The notes under the pieces: model-generated | Told to the model about the DNA's origin: nothing | The model's database searches: none | The model's input: only the letters and a program-made list of their open reading frames with translations | In this document: one piece after another, positions 1 through 8,953 of the stretch | Layout: every line of letters starts with the position of its first letter | How positions within the stretch are numbered: position 1 is the stretch's first letter | Program-made: the position numbers and the translations under genes | Assembly: GCA_947448375.1 (NCBI GenBank) | Contig: CANFMY010000007.1 | Location: forward strand, 1-35,782 | DNA from: Comamonadaceae bacterium | GTDB taxonomy: Bacteria; Pseudomonadota; Gammaproteobacteria; Burkholderiales; Burkholderiaceae_C | Length of the DNA: 35,782 nucleotides | Direction: 5' to 3'

Positions 1-20
1 AAACGGGCTTCATCAAGCCC
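1..20 (-). terminator. Probable Rho-independent terminator after rsmD
   Basis: Read on the minus strand, a 6-bp stem GGGCTT/AAGCCC with a GATG loop is followed by CGTTT, where the window ends. It lies about 50 bases beyond the rsmD stop and would end the M16-M16-rsmD transcript. The T-run cannot be measured because the window cuts it. The 50 bases between hairpin and gene show no coding sequence. Confidence 0.55.
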
Positions 21-70
21 TGGTCAGTTCAGCACGCCACGGGAGCAGCGAGGCATCGCCAGCCCTGGCC

Positions 71-628
71 TCAAGACAAGGGCTGCAGCAGGTGGGCGTG
101 GACGGCCCCGGCTTTCAGATGACGATGCAGGCCATAGCCCAGGGGCGCCAGGGTGGCCTCACCCCAGGCCGCGGGGGCTTCGAGGTAGAGCCAACCGGTT
201 GCGCGCAAACAGGGGCGTGCCGCTGTCAAGGCGGTCTCAAACAGGTTCGCTTCAAACGGCGGGTCCAGCAGCACCAGGTCCACGCTGGCGACGGGCAGGC
301 TGCGCAGCCCGGCCACGCCGTCCCCGCGTTGGACGGTGACCTGTGCCGTCGCTTTCAGCCGTTGCACCGTGGCGTGCAAGGCTTTGACCAGTTCGGCGTC
401 TTGCTCCAGCAGTTGCACGGAGGCGGCACCGCGTGACGCAGCTTCCAGTCCCAGGGCTCCCGTGCCGGCAAAGGCATCCACACACGTCCAACCCTGCAGC
501 GACTGGCCAAGCCAGTTGAACAAGGTCTCACGCACCCGATCCGGCGTGGGCCGCAGGCCTGGCTTGTCGGGCACCGCCAGCCGGGTCCGCTTCCACTGTC
601 CGCCGATGATGCGGATCTCGCCCCCCAT
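71..628 (-). CDS. rsmD: 16S rRNA (guanine(966)-N2)-methyltransferase RsmD
   Basis: The 185-residue protein matches the RsmD family, which transfers methyl from SAM to N2 of G966 of 16S rRNA during 30S assembly in the cytoplasm. Visible are the family N-terminus RIIGGQWKRTRL (6-17), the SAM-binding motif I DAFAGTGALGLE (51-62) and the catalytic N-methylation motif DPPF (122-125). Length is normal for the family. The ATG start shares one base with the stop of the upstream peptidase gene (TGATG), so translation is probably coupled and the three minus-strand genes form one operon. An M16 peptidase pair upstream of rsmD is a familiar arrangement in proteobacteria. Confidence 0.95.
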   Translation of the reverse strand: MGGEIRIIGGQWKRTRLAVPDKPGLRPTPDRVRETLFNWLGQSLQGWTCVDAFAGTGALGLEAASRGAASVQLLEQDAELVKALHATVQRLKATAQVTVQRGDGVAGLRSLPVASVDLVLLDPPFEANLFETALTAARPCLRATGWLYLEAPAAWGEATLAPLGYGLHRHLKAGAVHAHLLQPLS

Positions 629-1962
629 CAGGGCTGTCCCCCCACGATCACGGTCACCATGCGCTCGGGTTGCAGCACGCGCTGGAAAGCAGCCCGGATG
701 TCGGCCACGGTGACACGGCGGATTTCATCGGTCCAGGTGTCCAGGTAGTTCAAGGGCAAACGGTTCCAGCCAATGTTGGCCAGCTGATCCAGCAGCTTGC
801 GGTTGCTGTCGAGTCGCAAGGCAAAGCCCCCGATCAGGTTGTCTTTGGCGGCTTGCAGTTCACGCTCGGTGGGACCCTCTTGAATAAATTGCTTGAGCAC
901 CTCGGTGGCGACGTCCACGGCCTGTGCCGCCTGATCGGGCCGCGTCTGCAAGCCCACGGTGAAAGCGCCCGCATGCAAGCCGGGCGAGAAATAGCTGTAC
1001 ACGCTGTAGCTGAGCCCACGCTTTTCACGCACCTGCTCTGTCAGGCGTGACACAAAGCCGCCACCGCCCAGAATGTAGTTGCCCACCGTGATCGGAAAAA
1101 ATGCCGGGTCCACGCGCCGGATGCCCGGTTGGCCGATCAGCACATGGGCTTGCGCGGAGGCCATTGGCACGCGTTGCTGCTCAGGCGCGGCCAGGGCTTG
1201 CACCTCGGGTATGGTGGGCAATGCCTCGCAGGCGCCGCCCGACGGCAGCCTGGACAACAGCTGTTCCACGGCCGCCTCGGCCTGTGCGCGGTTGAGCGCG
1301 CCCACGATGCTCACCCGCGCCCGACAGGCCTGCACATGACGCTCATGAAACTGGCGCAAATGGGCCACGTCAATGGCTTGCAGGCTGGCCTCCTGGGGTT
1401 CCTGGCCATAGGGGTGCGAGCCATACACTGCGCGCCCATAGGTGCGTTGCGCCACCGTGCCGGGTTGGCTGTTGGCCTCCTGGATGGAGGCGATGAAACG
1501 GGCGCGTTCGGTGGCCCACACCTCCGGGGCAAAAGCCGGCTCGGCCAGTTGCCGTGCAGCGAGTTGCAAGGCGCCTTGCAACACGTCTGGCACGGTGAGG
1601 GTGCGCAGCGTGACGCTGAAGCGATCGCCCCCTGCCGACGCGCCCAGCAGGGCACCCAGATCGGCCCAGGCTTCGCCCAGGGCGTTTTCATCCAGGGCGG
1701 GTGCGCCGTCCCGTGCGCGCACGCCTTTGGACATCAGGGCGGCCACGGCACTGGCCAGCCCGGCCTGCGCCGCCGGGTCGCGGCGCGAGCCGGCATCGAA
1801 GTCGATTTGGATATCCACCATGGGCAAGGCAGGACTTTCAATCAGCAGAACCTCGGCCTGGTTGGTGGCCGTCCAGCGCTGTATCGGGAGACCTGCCAGC
1901 GCCGAGAGGCTGGCCAGCGCGAGCAAGCTTCCCCCCAGCAGGCGTGAACAAATGGTGTGCAT
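628..1962 (-). CDS. M16 family peptidase-like protein, non-catalytic partner
   Basis: 444-residue exported protein of the insulinase/pitrilysin-like M16 family. An N-terminal signal peptide ends near residue 24 (ALA-G). The position of the zinc motif HXXEH is occupied by S71...A74-A75 (AGLASAVAALMSKG), so it cannot bind zinc the usual way. The C-terminal substrate-binding REKRGLSYSVYS segment is kept. In M16 heterodimers one subunit carries the zinc site and the other the R/Y pair, so this is read as the partner of the upstream gene. ATG at 1962 is chosen over an in-frame TTG at 1968 because AAGGA lies 7 bases before the ATG. The stop overlaps the rsmD start. Confidence 0.88.
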   Translation of the reverse strand: MHTICSRLLGGSLLALASLSALAGLPIQRWTATNQAEVLLIESPALPMVDIQIDFDAGSRRDPAAQAGLASAVAALMSKGVRARDGAPALDENALGEAWADLGALLGASAGGDRFSVTLRTLTVPDVLQGALQLAARQLAEPAFAPEVWATERARFIASIQEANSQPGTVAQRTYGRAVYGSHPYGQEPQEASLQAIDVAHLRQFHERHVQACRARVSIVGALNRAQAEAAVEQLLSRLPSGGACEALPTIPEVQALAAPEQQRVPMASAQAHVLIGQPGIRRVDPAFFPITVGNYILGGGGFVSRLTEQVREKRGLSYSVYSYFSPGLHAGAFTVGLQTRPDQAAQAVDVATEVLKQFIQEGPTERELQAAKDNLIGGFALRLDSNRKLLDQLANIGWNRLPLNYLDTWTDEIRRVTVADIRAAFQRVLQPERMVTVIVGGQP

Positions 1963-1977
1963 GGTCAATCCTTCGCG

Positions 1978-3384
1978 TCAGTGCCGGCTAGGCGTGGCGG
2001 GCTTGCGTGCCGTCGCCGGGTCGCGCGGTTGGGGCAGCAAGGTGCCCACGGTGAGCGTGTCGTTGCCGAAGTAACGCTGGGCCACCGATTGCACCTGCTC
2101 GGCCGTGACGGCACGCAAGCGGTCGATCAACCGATCGCTCGTGTCCAGGGGCAGGCCCTCAATCCAGTAGGTACCGATCTCGCGCGCCTGGTTGAACACC
2201 GAGTCGCGCTTGTACACCGCCTGGGCCACCCACTGGGCCTTGACCCGACGCAGCTCGTCCTCGCTCACGCCCTCGCGCGCAATGCGATCGACCTGGGCAC
2301 GCAAGGCGGCTTCCAGCGCTTGCGTGGTCTTGCCCGCTGCGGGCACGCCATCGAGCACAAACACCGACGGTCCGCGCCCGCTGAAGTCGTGATAGGCACC
2401 CGCGCCATCGGCCAGACGATCGGCGCCCTGTGTCAGGTGGCGGTCCAGGCGCGCACCACCATAACCATCAAGCACCGCAGACAGCACCGTCAGGGCCAGC
2501 GCATCACGGCTCTCGGCGCTGTCGTTGAACCCCTGAAAACCTGGCACTTTCCAGCTCATCATCAGGTACGCCTGCTCGGCCGGGGCCTTGACCTCCAGAC
2601 GACGCTGGCCCAACTGCAACGGCTCGGCGTTGGATTTGCGCGCGGGCACGGCTCGGGCCGGAATGGAGCCATAGGCCTGGTCGGCCAGACGCCGCACCGC
2701 CTGGGGCTCGACGTCACCCACCACCACCACCACGGCGTTCTTGGGGCTGTACCAGCGTTGGTAGAACTCACGTGCATCGTCGGGCGTCATCGCGTCCAGG
2801 TCGCTCATCCAGCCCACGATGGGGCGACGGTAGGGCGAGGCGGTGAACTGCACCGCGCCCAGTTGCTCCATCAACAGGGCGCGCGGCGCGTCCTCGGTGC
2901 GCAGGCGGCGCTCTTCCTTCACCACCTCCAATTCCTTGCGAAACTCGGCGTCGGGCCAACGGTTGTGGGCAAACCGATCTGCCTCCAGTTGCATCACATC
3001 GGCCAGGCGGTTGGCGGGGATCATCTGGAAGTAGCCGGTGTAGTCGCGGCTGGTGAACGCGTTTTCGCGCCCCCCCATGGCCGCCACGCGGCGCGAGAAC
3101 TCACCGGCAGGGACGCTGGGGGTGCCTTTGAACAGCATGTGCTCGAGCACATGGGCCAGACCGGAATGGCCGTCCACTTCGTCCATGGAGCCCACCCGCA
3201 CCCACAGCATGTGCACCGCGGTGGGCGCGCGTCGATCGGGCTTGACCACCAGAGTGAGTCCGTTGGCCAGTGTGGACACCTGAATGCCCGGGTCGGTCGG
3301 TGCCGTGCCGGTGGCAGCGGCGGTGGACATCAGCCCCCACCCCATCGCGCAGGCCGTCAGGCCCGCCAGTAAGAGACGTTTCAT
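1978..3384 (-). CDS. M16 family zinc metallopeptidase, catalytic subunit
   Basis: 468-residue periplasmic peptidase with a signal peptide (MKRLLLAGL to about residue 24). The inverted zinc motif HVLEH is at 78-82, with the third ligand expected at E157/E158, about 75 residues on. The family degrades peptides in a clam-shell chamber formed by two M16 halves. The next gene, 15 bases downstream, supplies the non-catalytic half. The start follows the signal peptide; longer in-frame extension to 4560 is antisense to ftsY and is not real. No good Shine-Dalgarno is seen before this ATG. The gene diverges from ftsY across an 84-base spacer. Confidence 0.9.
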   Translation of the reverse strand: MKRLLLAGLTACAMGWGLMSTAAATGTAPTDPGIQVSTLANGLTLVVKPDRRAPTAVHMLWVRVGSMDEVDGHSGLAHVLEHMLFKGTPSVPAGEFSRRVAAMGGRENAFTSRDYTGYFQMIPANRLADVMQLEADRFAHNRWPDAEFRKELEVVKEERRLRTEDAPRALLMEQLGAVQFTASPYRRPIVGWMSDLDAMTPDDAREFYQRWYSPKNAVVVVVGDVEPQAVRRLADQAYGSIPARAVPARKSNAEPLQLGQRRLEVKAPAEQAYLMMSWKVPGFQGFNDSAESRDALALTVLSAVLDGYGGARLDRHLTQGADRLADGAGAYHDFSGRGPSVFVLDGVPAAGKTTQALEAALRAQVDRIAREGVSEDELRRVKAQWVAQAVYKRDSVFNQAREIGTYWIEGLPLDTSDRLIDRLRAVTAEQVQSVAQRYFGNDTLTVGTLLPQPRDPATARKPATPSRH

Positions 3385-3468
3385 ACAATGAAGGATCGCG
3401 GTTCTGACTTGAGTTGGACTTGCAGCCCAGATGCTGCAAGGTTCCGCGATTCTAGGAACCTCCCGAGC
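3385..3468. promoter_or_regulatory. Divergent spacer and ftsY leader with two overlapping hairpins
   Basis: This 84-base spacer separates divergent M16 and ftsY starts. On plus, CTTGCAG (3419-3425) pairs with CTGCAAG (3434-3440), and the stem can extend to GGTTCC at 3440-3445. The same GGTTCC can instead pair with GGAACC (3455-3460), which contains the ftsY ribosome binding site AGGAA. The two foldings exclude each other. A TACAAT (3384-3389) resembles a plus-strand -10 but lacks a good -35. On minus, TAGAAT (3449-3454) resembles a -10 for the peptidase gene. Promoter calls are weak; the inverted repeats are directly seen. Confidence 0.4.
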
Positions 3469-4620
<1,152 letters not shown>

Positions 4621-4644
4621 TCGCCGCCTGCTTGCACCAGGGGG

Positions 4645-5631
4645 ATGAAGGTGATCACATCACGACGCACCGTGTTGAAGGCCATGGCCAGTTCTGGCCT
4701 GGTGGCCGGACTGTCTGTGTCAGCGCAGGCCGCCTATCCCAACAAGCCGATTCGGTACATCGTGCCCGTGGCCGCCGGGGGTGGGAGCGACATGGTGGGA
4801 CGCACGGTGTGCGAACGCTGGGCCAAACAGCTGGGTCAATCCATCGTGGTGGACAACCAGGGCGGTGGCGGTGGTGTCATCGCCTGCCAGAACACGGCAC
4901 GCGCCGCCCCCGATGGCTATGTGCTGATGCAAGGCTATGTGGCCACCCTCGGCACCAGCCCGGCCACACGACGCAACCTGCCCTACGACGCGGTGAAGGA
5001 CTTCACCCCCGTGGGCATGATTGGCAGCACGCCCAATGTGCTGGTGGTCAACCCGCAAGTGCCCGCGCAATCGGTGGCCGAGTTGCTCACCTACCTGCGA
5101 CACAACCCCAGCGCCAGCTACGGCTCGTCGGGTCAAGGGTCACTCACGCATTTGACGATGGAGCTCTTCAAGCTCCAGACCCAGATCGACGTCACGCACG
5201 TGCCCTATCGCGGCATCGCTCCAGCCTTCACCGATTTGATCGCGGGCCAGACGCAGGCGATGTTTCCCGGTCTGGCAGCTGCCCTGCCCCACATCCGCTC
5301 CGGTCGTGCGCGCCCCCTGGCCGTGACCGGGCCGCAGCGCCATCCGCAATTGAAGGACACCCCCACCCTGGAAGAACTGGGCCTCAAGGGCTTTGACGCT
5401 GTGCAGTGGTACGGCGTGGTGGGCCCGGCCGGCCTGCCTGCCCCGGTGGTCAAGCTGCTCAACGACACGCTCAAAACCGTGCTGAGTGCCCCCGACCTGC
5501 GTGACAAGCTCGCGGTGGAGGCCATCGAACCGCAGCCCATGAGCCCGGAGGCCTTCGCGCAGTACATTCGCGCCGACCTGGAACGCTGGTCGCGTCTGGC
5601 CAAGGCGCGCCATATCCAACTCGACAACTGA
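4645..5631 (+). CDS. Bug/TctC-family tripartite tricarboxylate transporter substrate-binding protein
   Basis: About 328 residues. The N-terminus has a Tat-type signal SRRTVLK followed by a hydrophobic stretch and an SAQA cleavage site. The mature part begins with the family pattern YPNKPIRYIVP and has the VVDNQGGGGG and THVPYRG segments of Bug proteins, which bind carboxylates or other small acids in the periplasm. No TctA/TctB membrane genes are nearby, the common 'orphan Bug' situation in Burkholderiales. ATG 4645 sits directly against AGGGGG; the in-frame GTG at 4651 has better spacing from that site and may be the true start. It begins 24 bases after ftsY and precedes an MmgE/PrpD gene, with which it may work. 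Confidence 0.9.
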   Translation: MKVITSRRTVLKAMASSGLVAGLSVSAQAAYPNKPIRYIVPVAAGGGSDMVGRTVCERWAKQLGQSIVVDNQGGGGGVIACQNTARAAPDGYVLMQGYVATLGTSPATRRNLPYDAVKDFTPVGMIGSTPNVLVVNPQVPAQSVAELLTYLRHNPSASYGSSGQGSLTHLTMELFKLQTQIDVTHVPYRGIAPAFTDLIAGQTQAMFPGLAAALPHIRSGRARPLAVTGPQRHPQLKDTPTLEELGLKGFDAVQWYGVVGPAGLPAPVVKLLNDTLKTVLSAPDLRDKLAVEAIEPQPMSPEAFAQYIRADLERWSRLAKARHIQLDN

Positions 5632-5769
5632 TGGATCCAAGCCCGGCGACAATCCGCGCTGTCCTATCTTGCCCCGCCTAGCGAGCCCAATAACCCACCC
5701 CTTCACGTTGCGTCGCTTCGCTTCACGCCGAGCTACCGCACCCTTTGACCCCTCGACTCAGGAACATTC

Positions 5770-7146
5770 ATGGCCCGCAACACCCAGGTCAACGCCGACC
5801 ACAACGCCCCGCCCATCACCCAGACCCTGGCCCGCTTTGTCGCCACCCACCCCTCGCGCGGCTGGAGTGATGCGGTGGACCATGAGGCGCACCGCACTTT
5901 CCTGAACTGGCTGGGCTGTGCCGTGGGTGCAGCGCACCACGAGGCGGCTGAAGCGGCCCTGGCCGCCGTGCAGGTGCTGGAGCCCGCCCCGCAGGCCACA
6001 CTGGCCGGTCGCACCGAGCGCGTCGATATCGCCAGCGCAGCCTTGATCAACGGCATCAGCTCGCACACCTTCGACTTTGACGACACCCACCTCAAGACCA
6101 TCATCCACCCGGCCGGCCCGGTGGCATCCGCCTTGATGGCCCTGGCCGAAAAAACCGGCGCGTCCGGGCGTCAGGTGATCGACGCCCTGGTGCTGGGCAT
6201 CGATGTCGCCTGCCGCGTGGGCAACTGCATCTACCCCGACCACTACGACCGCGGCTGGCACATCACCGGCACCACCGGCATGCTGGGCTCGGCCGCCGCC
6301 TGCTCGCGACTGCTCGGACTGGACACCGAGAAGACCGCCATGGCCCTGGGCATTGCCGCCTCGCAACCGGTGGGCCTGCGTGAGCAGTTCGGCACCATGA
6401 CCAAACCCTTCCACCCCGGCGGTGCGGCCCGTGCCGGCCTGATGGCCGCCCTGATGGCCCAGCAAGGCTTCACCGCCAGCCCGCGTGCCATCGAGGCACC
6501 GCGCGGATTTGCCCAGGTGGTCTCGCCCAAGTGCGACTGGAATGAAATCAATGGCGAGCTGGGCGAGCGCTTCGAGATCAGCTTCAACACCTACAAGCCC
6601 TTTGCCTGCGGCATCGTGATCCACCCCAGCATCGACGCCTGCGCGCAGTTGCGCGAGCGCGGCGTGAAGGCCGAGGACATCGAGCGGCTGGAGCTGCGCG
6701 TGCACTCGCTGGTGCTGGAGCTCACCGGCAAGAAAGAGCCCGTGGACGGCCTGCAAGCCAAGTTCAGCGTGTACCACGGCTGCGCCGCCGGCCTGATTTT
6801 TGGCCGCGCCGGCGAGCCGGAATACGCCGACGACATCGTCAACCGCCCTGATATGGTGGCGCTGCGCCGCAAGATCGTGGCCACCGTTGACGACCGCATT
6901 GATGAAGCTGCGGTAGAAGTCACTGCCGTGCTGACCAACGGCACCAGCATCGCGCTGCGCGTGGACCACGCCATTGGATCGCTCGAGCGTCCGATGACCG
7001 ACGCCATGCTGGCGCGCAAGTTCCACGACCAGGCCGACCCGGTGCTGGGCGCCGCCCAGGTGGAAGCCCTGATCCAGGCTTGCTGGGGACTGGGACAGGC
7101 CGGTTCTGTTCAGGCGCTGGTGGAACTGGCCCGCCTGCGCAGCTGA
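5770..7146 (+). CDS. MmgE/PrpD family protein
   Basis: 458-residue cytoplasmic protein of the MmgE/PrpD fold, which includes 2-methylcitrate dehydratase, cis-aconitate decarboxylase and iminodisuccinate epimerase. Visible family features are the FLNWLGCAVG segment near residue 47, ISSHTFDFDDTH (about 95-106), GMLGSAAACSRLLGLD, KPFHPGGAARAG and the YKPFACGIVIHPSID block. AGGAA lies 5 bases before the ATG. The specific substrate cannot be read from sequence. The Bug-type binding protein 138 bases upstream suggests uptake and dehydration or decarboxylation of a di- or tricarboxylate, which is inference. The 138-base gap holds only a C-rich stretch and no clear promoter. Confidence 0.88.
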   Translation: MARNTQVNADHNAPPITQTLARFVATHPSRGWSDAVDHEAHRTFLNWLGCAVGAAHHEAAEAALAAVQVLEPAPQATLAGRTERVDIASAALINGISSHTFDFDDTHLKTIIHPAGPVASALMALAEKTGASGRQVIDALVLGIDVACRVGNCIYPDHYDRGWHITGTTGMLGSAAACSRLLGLDTEKTAMALGIAASQPVGLREQFGTMTKPFHPGGAARAGLMAALMAQQGFTASPRAIEAPRGFAQVVSPKCDWNEINGELGERFEISFNTYKPFACGIVIHPSIDACAQLRERGVKAEDIERLELRVHSLVLELTGKKEPVDGLQAKFSVYHGCAAGLIFGRAGEPEYADDIVNRPDMVALRRKIVATVDDRIDEAAVEVTAVLTNGTSIALRVDHAIGSLERPMTDAMLARKFHDQADPVLGAAQVEALIQACWGLGQAGSVQALVELARLRS

Positions 7147-7191
7147 ACCCCGGACATTCACGGGTGGGATGGCGCGCACCCTCGGTGACCC

Positions 7192-7231
7192 ACCGGGGCG
7201 TCACCCCGGTCACAACCAAGGGATTACCCTT
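7192..7231 (+). other. Two small inverted repeats between MmgE/PrpD and rpoH
   Basis: ACCGGGG (7192-7198) pairs with CCCCGGT (7204-7210) over a 5-base loop, and AAGGG (7218-7222) pairs with CCCTT (7227-7231) over ATTA. The first could end the MmgE/PrpD transcript, but there is no U-run directly after it. They lie upstream of the rpoH operator and promoter. Confidence 0.35.
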
Positions 7232-7245
7232 AAACCCTTTGGGGA

Positions 7246-7272
7246 TTAGCACTCGGTCTGCCGGAGTGCTAA
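7246..7272 (+). promoter_or_regulatory. CIRCE operator (HrcA binding site) upstream of rpoH
   Basis: The sequence TTAGCACTC-N9-GAGTGCTAA is a perfect match to the CIRCE consensus bound by the heat-shock repressor HrcA. It ends 34 bases before the rpoH ATG. Its left arm overlaps the best -35 candidate and its right arm overlaps the best -10 candidate, so bound HrcA would block RNA polymerase. No hrcA, groES or dnaK gene lies in the window. Confidence 0.95.
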
Positions 7273-7275
7273 TAT
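7246..7275 (+). promoter_or_regulatory. Candidate rpoH promoter overlapping CIRCE
   Basis: TTAGCA (7246-7251, 4 of 6 to TTGACA) is separated by 18 bases from TAATAT (7270-7275, 5 of 6 to TATAAT). The predicted start near 7282 gives a leader of about 25 bases with AAAGGA at 7293-7298, 8 bases before the ATG. Such a short leader leaves little room for the long 5' part of an Escherichia coli-type rpoH RNA thermometer. Confidence 0.6.
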
Positions 7276-7306
7276 TGCGCCATACGTATCCGAAAGGACT
7301 ACAACC

Positions 7307-8242
7307 ATGACCGCTATGACAACCGCCTCCCAAGCCCTGGTGGCCCGCAATCCGTGGGCCCTGGTGCCGCCGTTGGGCCACCTGGACGCCTACATTTCGG
7401 CGGTGAACCGAATGCCTCTTCTGACCCTGGAAGAAGAGCAGCGCTTTGCCCGTGAACTCAAAGAGCAAGGCAACCTCGAAGCCGCCGGAAAACTCATCAT
7501 GTCGCACCTGCGCCTGGTGGTGTCGGTCTCGCGCCAGTACCTGGGCTACGGCCTGCCACATGCCGACCTCATTCAAGAGGGCAATGTGGGCCTCATGAAG
7601 GCCGTCAAGCGTTTCGACCCCGACATGGGCGTTCGCCTGGTGAGCTATGCGCTGCACTGGATCAAGGCCGAAATTCACGAATACATTGTGCGCAACTGGC
7701 GCATGGTGAAGGTGGCCACCACCAAGGCCCAGCGCAAGCTGTTCTTCAACCTGCGCTCGATGAAGCAAGGTCTCAAGGCCGATGCCGCCGAGCAAGGCAT
7801 CACCCACCGTGACACCTTGTCTGAAGAGCAGATTGGTGTGGTCGCACGCGAACTGAACGTCAAGCGCGAGGACGTGATCGAGATGGAAACGCGCATGTCC
7901 GGTGGCGATGTGCTGCTCGACCCGGCGCCGCGCGACGATGGCGAGGAAGCCTTTGGACCCATCGCCTACCTGGCCGACGCCAGCCACGAACCCACCGCCC
8001 GCATTGAAGCGCATCAGCGTGACGTGCTGGCCACTGACGGCATTGCGGCGGCGCTGGACGCGCTGGATGCACGCAGCCGTCGCATCGTGGAAGAGCGTTG
8101 GCTCAAGGTCAATGACAACGGCTCGGGTGGCATGACGCTGCACGAACTCGCGGCCGAATACGGCGTGAGCGCCGAGCGCATCCGCCAGATTGAAGTGGCC
8201 GCCATGAAGAAGATGCGTGCGGCGCTGGCCGACTACGCGTAA
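7307..8242 (+). CDS. rpoH: RNA polymerase heat-shock sigma factor RpoH (sigma-32)
   Basis: 311-residue alternative sigma factor that directs RNA polymerase to chaperone and protease genes after heat shock. It has region 2 (LIQEGNVGLMKAVKRFDP, about 88-105, and the YALHWIKAEIHEYI recognition helix region) and region 4 with the helix-turn-helix YGVSAERIRQIEVAAMKKM near the C-terminus. The diagnostic RpoH box QRKLFFNLR is intact at 142-150, separating it from RpoD, RpoS and FliA. Length is slightly above the usual 284-300. The start has a good ribosome binding site. The CIRCE operator over its promoter implies HrcA repression. Confidence 0.96.
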   Translation: MTAMTTASQALVARNPWALVPPLGHLDAYISAVNRMPLLTLEEEQRFARELKEQGNLEAAGKLIMSHLRLVVSVSRQYLGYGLPHADLIQEGNVGLMKAVKRFDPDMGVRLVSYALHWIKAEIHEYIVRNWRMVKVATTKAQRKLFFNLRSMKQGLKADAAEQGITHRDTLSEEQIGVVARELNVKREDVIEMETRMSGGDVLLDPAPRDDGEEAFGPIAYLADASHEPTARIEAHQRDVLATDGIAAALDALDARSRRIVEERWLKVNDNGSGGMTLHELAAEYGVSAERIRQIEVAAMKKMRAALADYA

Positions 8243-8311
8243 ACCGCGTCAGGCCCCACGCGAGCCTCTTGCGGGTCTCGAGGGGCATCTTCGCTGCCCG
8301 GGCGGGACGCT

Positions 8312-8334
8312 GATCCCCCCTTGCGTTGGGGGTC
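8312..8334 (-). terminator. Hairpin at the convergent end of sco and rpoH
   Basis: A CCCCC/GGGGG stem with flanking GA/TC pairing lies exactly at the sco stop (TGA at 8335-8333) and in the 90-base convergent gap after rpoH. There is no T-run. A second, imperfect GC-rich stem (CCCC...GGGG with inner CGAG/CTCG) lies around 8253-8285. Either could act as a terminator or transcript-end stabiliser; support is structural only. Confidence 0.35.
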
Positions 8335-8953
8335 ACTTCAACAGCAAGCGAATGTCGGCCACCAAGCCCTCCATTTTGCTGCCATAGCGGCTGTACAAGC
8401 GCAAGCGCCCTTGCGGGTCAAACAGGTAGCTGCCGGCTGAATGGTCCATGGTGTAGCTGCCCGGCGTCTTGCCGTCCACCTTCTTGTAGATGATCTTGAA
8501 CTCCTTGGCCACCTGCGCCATGGCCTCGGCGTTCTCGGGAATCAGCGCCAGGAAGGTGGGATCGAAGTTGCCCATGTAGGCCTTGAGCACCTCGGGGGTG
8601 TCACGCGCGGGGTCCACGGTGATGAAGAGGCCTTGCAGGCGATCACCCTCGGCCCCCAGCTGGCGCTTGATCTCCACCCACTCGGTGAGCGTGGTGGGGC
8701 ACACATCGGGACACTGGGTGTAGCCGAAGAAGACCGCCACCACCTTGCCCTTGAAGTCGTCCAGCGTGCGCACTTGACCGTGCTGGTCAGGCAGCCGAAA
8801 CGACCGTGCGTAGTCGGCACCGGTGATGTCGATGGAGACAAACTGCGGCTTGTTCGGGTCACAGGCGGACACGCCTGTCAGCGACGCGATGGCCAGCGAC
8901 GTCAACAAGGCACGACGCCGAAACAGGTTCAGGGGTGGGCGCGGTGCGTTCAC
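8333..8953 (-). CDS. SCO1/SenC family copper chaperone lipoprotein
   Basis: 206-residue thioredoxin-fold protein that delivers copper to, or reduces, the CuA site of cytochrome c oxidase subunit II at the outer face of the inner membrane. After an N-terminal hydrophobic segment comes a lipobox-like VSAC with Cys31. The copper ligands are CPDVC (Cys81, Cys85) and His171 in [11 protein letters not shown]. Start is a GTG at 8953 overlapping the ctaB stop by 4 bases (GTGA), which also keeps the signal sequence at its natural length; the long in-frame upstream extension is antisense-like readthrough of ctaB. It is last in the surf1-ctaA-ctaB unit, fitting a role in oxidase assembly. Confidence 0.92.
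   Translation of the reverse strand: MNAPRPPLNLFRRRALLTSLAIASLTGVSACDPNKPQFVSIDITGADYARSFRLPDQHGQVRTLDDFKGKVVAVFFGYTQCPDVCPTTLTEWVEIKRQLGAEGDRLQGLFITVDPARDTPEVLKAYMGNFDPTFLALIPENAEAMAQVAKEFKIIYKKVDGKTPGSYTMDHSAGSYLFDPQGRLRLYSRYGSKMEGLVADIRLLLK

Noticed and set aside
1957-3372. A 471-codon plus-strand open frame opposite the M16 peptidase
   Set aside because: Antisense shadow in GC-rich DNA; the minus frame contains HXXEH and a signal peptide.
3388-3468. Longer ftsY N-terminus from ATG 3388
   Set aside because: No ribosome binding site, and the extra residues show no family similarity; MFSFFRKK is the usual start.
5758-7179. A 473-codon minus-strand open frame opposite the MmgE/PrpD gene
   Set aside because: No recognisable motif, and it covers a well-supported plus-strand gene.
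6920-8143. A 407-codon minus-strand open frame opposite rpoH
   Set aside because: It spans the rpoH promoter and CIRCE element and has no family pattern.
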